Assembly: GCA_026002265.1 (NCBI GenBank)
Contig: BOBG01000108.1
Location: 1 to 6,645, forward strand
From: Spirochaetia bacterium
GTDB lineage: Bacteria > Spirochaetota > Spirochaetia > Treponematales > Breznakiellaceae
Reading direction: 5' to 3'
Length of the DNA stretch: 6,645 nucleotides
Shown here one piece after another: positions 4,706 to 6,645 of the stretch. The notes under the pieces are model-generated. The model saw only the letters and a program-made list of their open reading frames with translations, did not search any database and was not told the origin of the DNA. A program made the translations under genes and the position numbers. Position 1 is the stretch's first letter; each line of letters opens with the position of its first letter.

Positions 4706-6562
4706 TCAGGGAAGCACGACCCGGAAGCCGTTGTTACTGTCACGGTCCGTAGGGGTGTTGCGGTTCCGGCTTGCGGAACGCAGGAGCCGGGCGTAATAGA
4801 TCCAGCTCCCGCCGCGTAACACGCGGTACGTTCCAGAAGCGGCACCAGTAGGATCAGTCTGAGAAGCAGTACTATAGTTACCATGCCAATCCCAGCACCA
4901 CTCGTATACATTCCCATGCATATCATACAAACCCCACGAATTCGCTGTACCACTACCCACTGCCCACGTCTGTCGCCGGTAGCTACCCTTCGCATTTCCA
5001 TTATACGGATAATTCCCATCATAATTCGCTTGATTGGTCGTTATATTAGTTCCGGTACTAAACGGTGTTGTCGTTCCCGCCCGGCATGCATACTCCCACT
5101 CTGCCTCGGTCGGCAGCCGATACCCATTCGCACTCCGATTCCATGTTACTACCCACTTCAAGTCATCATAGTCATTTGAGTTATTCGGATCTTTCCGGCT
5201 TTTATCTATCGTGTACACAGGCGTTAGCCTTTCTTTCCGGCTCCTCGCATTGCAGTACTCTATCGCATCATACCAACTCACGTTCTCCACCGGCAGGCTA
5301 TCGCCTTTAAGATAACTCGGATTCGTCCCCATCACTTCTTGATATTCTTTCTGTGTCACTTCATATTTACTCATAGAAAATCCGGTTATCGTCACCCGAT
5401 GCTGGACTTCATTATCGTACCGGTCTACCTCTGACGCAGGACTCCCCATCGTGAAAGTTCCGCCCGGTATCCGGGCGAAGTTCGCCGGGATAGATGGTTG
5501 AACCGGTACCGGAGCTGAAGCAGTACGCACCGTCACCGCCGGCGATTTTGCACTTTCCCGGCCGTTTTGTAAGGAACTTACCCAGAAATAGTAGGTTGAA
5601 TTGGTTGCCATTCCGGTTATGTTAAAGGAGGTACCGGTAGTTGAATCGTCCAGAGCAGTTGCACCGGATGCATTATTTTGAGTATTATAGTACACCCTGT
5701 AACTGATGCCGACTCCGGCGCTATCCCAGTTCAATGTTACCGAGTCAGTCCCCGGCGTCCCGGCCCGGACATTCCGGGGGACTTGTGGCGTCACTACCGG
5801 TTGTGGTGCAGGCGGCGCACTCCCACCTAGATAGGCAGTTCCAAAAAACTGGTTATATACCGCCGGTATCTGTTCCCGGTTACTCGCCCTTTGCACATCA
5901 GCACCGGTACGCCGAAATACCTCAGCAACATCTATACCCGGCGTCGGCAGGTGCTTCAGCAACTCGCCGGTAAACAATCCATTCCGCCCGGTACCATCTT
6001 GCGCGACTGATCCGGCACTGGTTGCATACACGATGATGCTGTCAGATGGCTGACCCGTCACCACACTCAAGCCCCGGCTCCCGCCACGATTCCAGCTTGA
6101 CGGAAAATCCCGGCATGCATCTAGCACGATAATATTCAGCTCGTTCTCAGCTTCCTGCAAAAGATCGAGCGTCTGCTGTACGTTCAGCGTCTCGTAAGGC
6201 AAATCCGCCCTACTCTGAATGTCTGCATCAACCGGTATTAAATAATTCTCGCCGTTGTACTGCACCCCATGTCCAGCGTAGAAGAAAAATCCATAACTAG
6301 AATGCGATTGACTAAGGCGCCGTGCCAGCAGACGTACCCCATCATTCATCTGTTTGCGGTTCCCATTGAGTACCTTCTCCACCTGAAAACCAAGTCCAGT
6401 CAACGTTGCCGCCATATCATTGGCATCATTCACCGGGTTGTTGAGTCGCCCAACGTTGGTATAGTCTCCATTCCCAATCACCAACGCATATTTCTGTTGC
6501 GCGGACAGTGCCGCCGGAATCAAAACAATGGCTACCCACACGAGCAGCAGCTTCTGTTTCAT
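4706..6562 (-). CDS. Secreted caspase-like (C14) / FN3 / formylglycine-enzyme-like protein
   Basis: 618 aa. Residues 1-21 are a Sec signal peptide without a lipobox (cleavage near ALSA-QQ), so the protein acts in the periplasm or outside. Residues 24-245 are a caspase-like peptidase: KYALVIGNGDY start, catalytic His98 in YAGHG and catalytic Cys150 in LDACRD, both intact. A proline-rich linker leads to a fibronectin type III-like domain at about 258-347, then another P-rich linker. Residues 361-618 are a formylglycine-generating-enzyme/sulfatase-modifying-factor fold (IPGGTFTMGS, SKYEVTQKEYQEVMG, PVENVSWYDAIEYCN, RLPTEAEWEYACRAG, GLYDMHGNVYEWCWDW, RVLRGGSW, NNGFRVV). The C-terminal active-site cysteine pair of true formylglycine enzymes is absent (YY..LL after GGSW), so this domain more likely binds ligand than oxidises cysteine. 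The start ATG has AGGAG six bases upstream (6569-6573). It appears monocistronic. Substrate and trigger are unknown; a cell-death or surface-processing role is inference. Confidence 0.95.
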   Translation of the reverse strand: MKQKLLLVWVAIVLIPAALSAQQKYALVIGNGDYTNVGRLNNPVNDANDMAATLTGLGFQVEKVLNGNRKQMNDGVRLLARRLSQSHSSYGFFFYAGHGVQYNGENYLIPVDADIQSRADLPYETLNVQQTLDLLQEAENELNIIVLDACRDFPSSWNRGGSRGLSVVTGQPSDSIIVYATSAGSVAQDGTGRNGLFTGELLKHLPTPGIDVAEVFRRTGADVQRASNREQIPAVYNQFFGTAYLGGSAPPAPQPVVTPQVPRNVRAGTPGTDSVTLNWDSAGVGISYRVYYNTQNNASGATALDDSTTGTSFNITGMATNSTYYFWVSSLQNGRESAKSPAVTVRTASAPVPVQPSIPANFARIPGGTFTMGSPASEVDRYDNEVQHRVTITGFSMSKYEVTQKEYQEVMGTNPSYLKGDSLPVENVSWYDAIEYCNARSRKERLTPVYTIDKSRKDPNNSNDYDDLKWVVTWNRSANGYRLPTEAEWEYACRAGTTTPFSTGTNITTNQANYDGNYPYNGNAKGSYRRQTWAVGSGTANSWGLYDMHGNVYEWCWDWHGNYSTASQTDPTGAASGTYRVLRGGSWIYYARLLRSASRNRNTPTDRDSNNGFRVVLP

Positions 6563-6582
6563 AAAAATCTCCTAATCTATAC

Positions 6583-6645
6583 TCATTTTTCTATCAACAC
6601 TATACCGGAAAGATTGCTTTTTTTAAAGAGATTCCGGGATCAGAT
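6583..6645. repeat. 63-bp direct repeat, copy B (runs to window end)
   Basis: Matches 4499-4561 at 61 of 63 positions, differing at C6600 (G in copy A) and at G6628 (A in copy A). The match reaches the last base of the window, so the true repeat may be longer. It lies 20 bases upstream of the caspase gene start. Confidence 0.9.
6599..6627 (-). promoter_or_regulatory. Candidate promoter of the caspase gene inside repeat copy B
   Basis: On the minus strand TTTAAA (6627-6622), a 17-base spacer and TATAGT (6604-6599) form a moderate sigma70-type promoter. Transcription would start near 6592, giving a leader of about 30 bases that carries AGGAG (6573-6569). The -35 has two mismatches to consensus, so this is a reasonable but unproven call. 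Confidence 0.4.

Noticed and set aside
4621..5022. Minus-strand 133-codon ORF ending in a repeated RLNDRFD pattern
   Set aside because: It lies in another frame of the caspase gene for most of its length; the heptad-like ending is just the translated 21-bp tandem repeat.

Overview
The window looks like chromosomal DNA from a spirochaete, most likely a Treponema-type host-associated or termite-gut lineage. This is inferred from the C-terminal style of the chemoreceptor, from the secreted caspase / formylglycine-enzyme-like protein (a combination I associate with such genomes), and from the dispersed repeats. No rRNA or other marker gene fixes the taxonomy. The base composition is patchy: the chemoreceptor and caspase genes are moderate to GC-richer, while the gene at 2266-3024 is strikingly AT-rich.

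Layout. 1-2088 (+): the 3' part of a methyl-accepting chemotaxis protein whose start lies left of the window. 2089-2265: AT-rich spacer with a good sigma70-type promoter. 2266-3024 (+): AT-rich gene of unknown function. 3025-3187: spacer ending in a promoter/operator. 3188-3783 (+): a HicA-HicB toxin-antitoxin pair. The toxin hicA is broken by one extra base and the antitoxin hicB is intact. A hairpin terminator follows. 3821-3927 is AT-rich with nothing clear in it. 3928-4387 (-): a 142-codon unknown ORF, overlapped at its 3' end by a strongly RBS-preceded but very short ORF that looks truncated or frameshifted. 4388-4705: a repeat-rich stretch with a second, deleted copy of the hicA promoter/operator, one copy of a 63-bp repeat, foldable hairpins and three 21-bp tandem repeats. 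4706-6562 (-): a secreted protein with a caspase-like peptidase, a fibronectin type III-like linker and a C-terminal formylglycine-enzyme/C-type-lectin-fold domain. 6583-6645: the second copy of the 63-bp repeat, covering the likely promoter of the caspase gene and running off the window.

How it fits together. The chemoreceptor feeds the Che/flagellar system elsewhere in the genome. The rest reads as an accessory island: a decayed toxin-antitoxin module, orphan small genes, duplicated regulatory DNA and a surface or periplasmic caspase protein flanked by direct repeats. The most interesting points are four. The C-terminal region of the caspase protein resembles the variable region of a diversity-generating retroelement target. 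The hicA promoter is placed so that transcription would start on the ATG (leaderless). The whole hicA control block is duplicated about 1.3 kb away in front of non-hicA sequence. The 63-bp repeat brackets the caspase gene and appears to carry a promoter.
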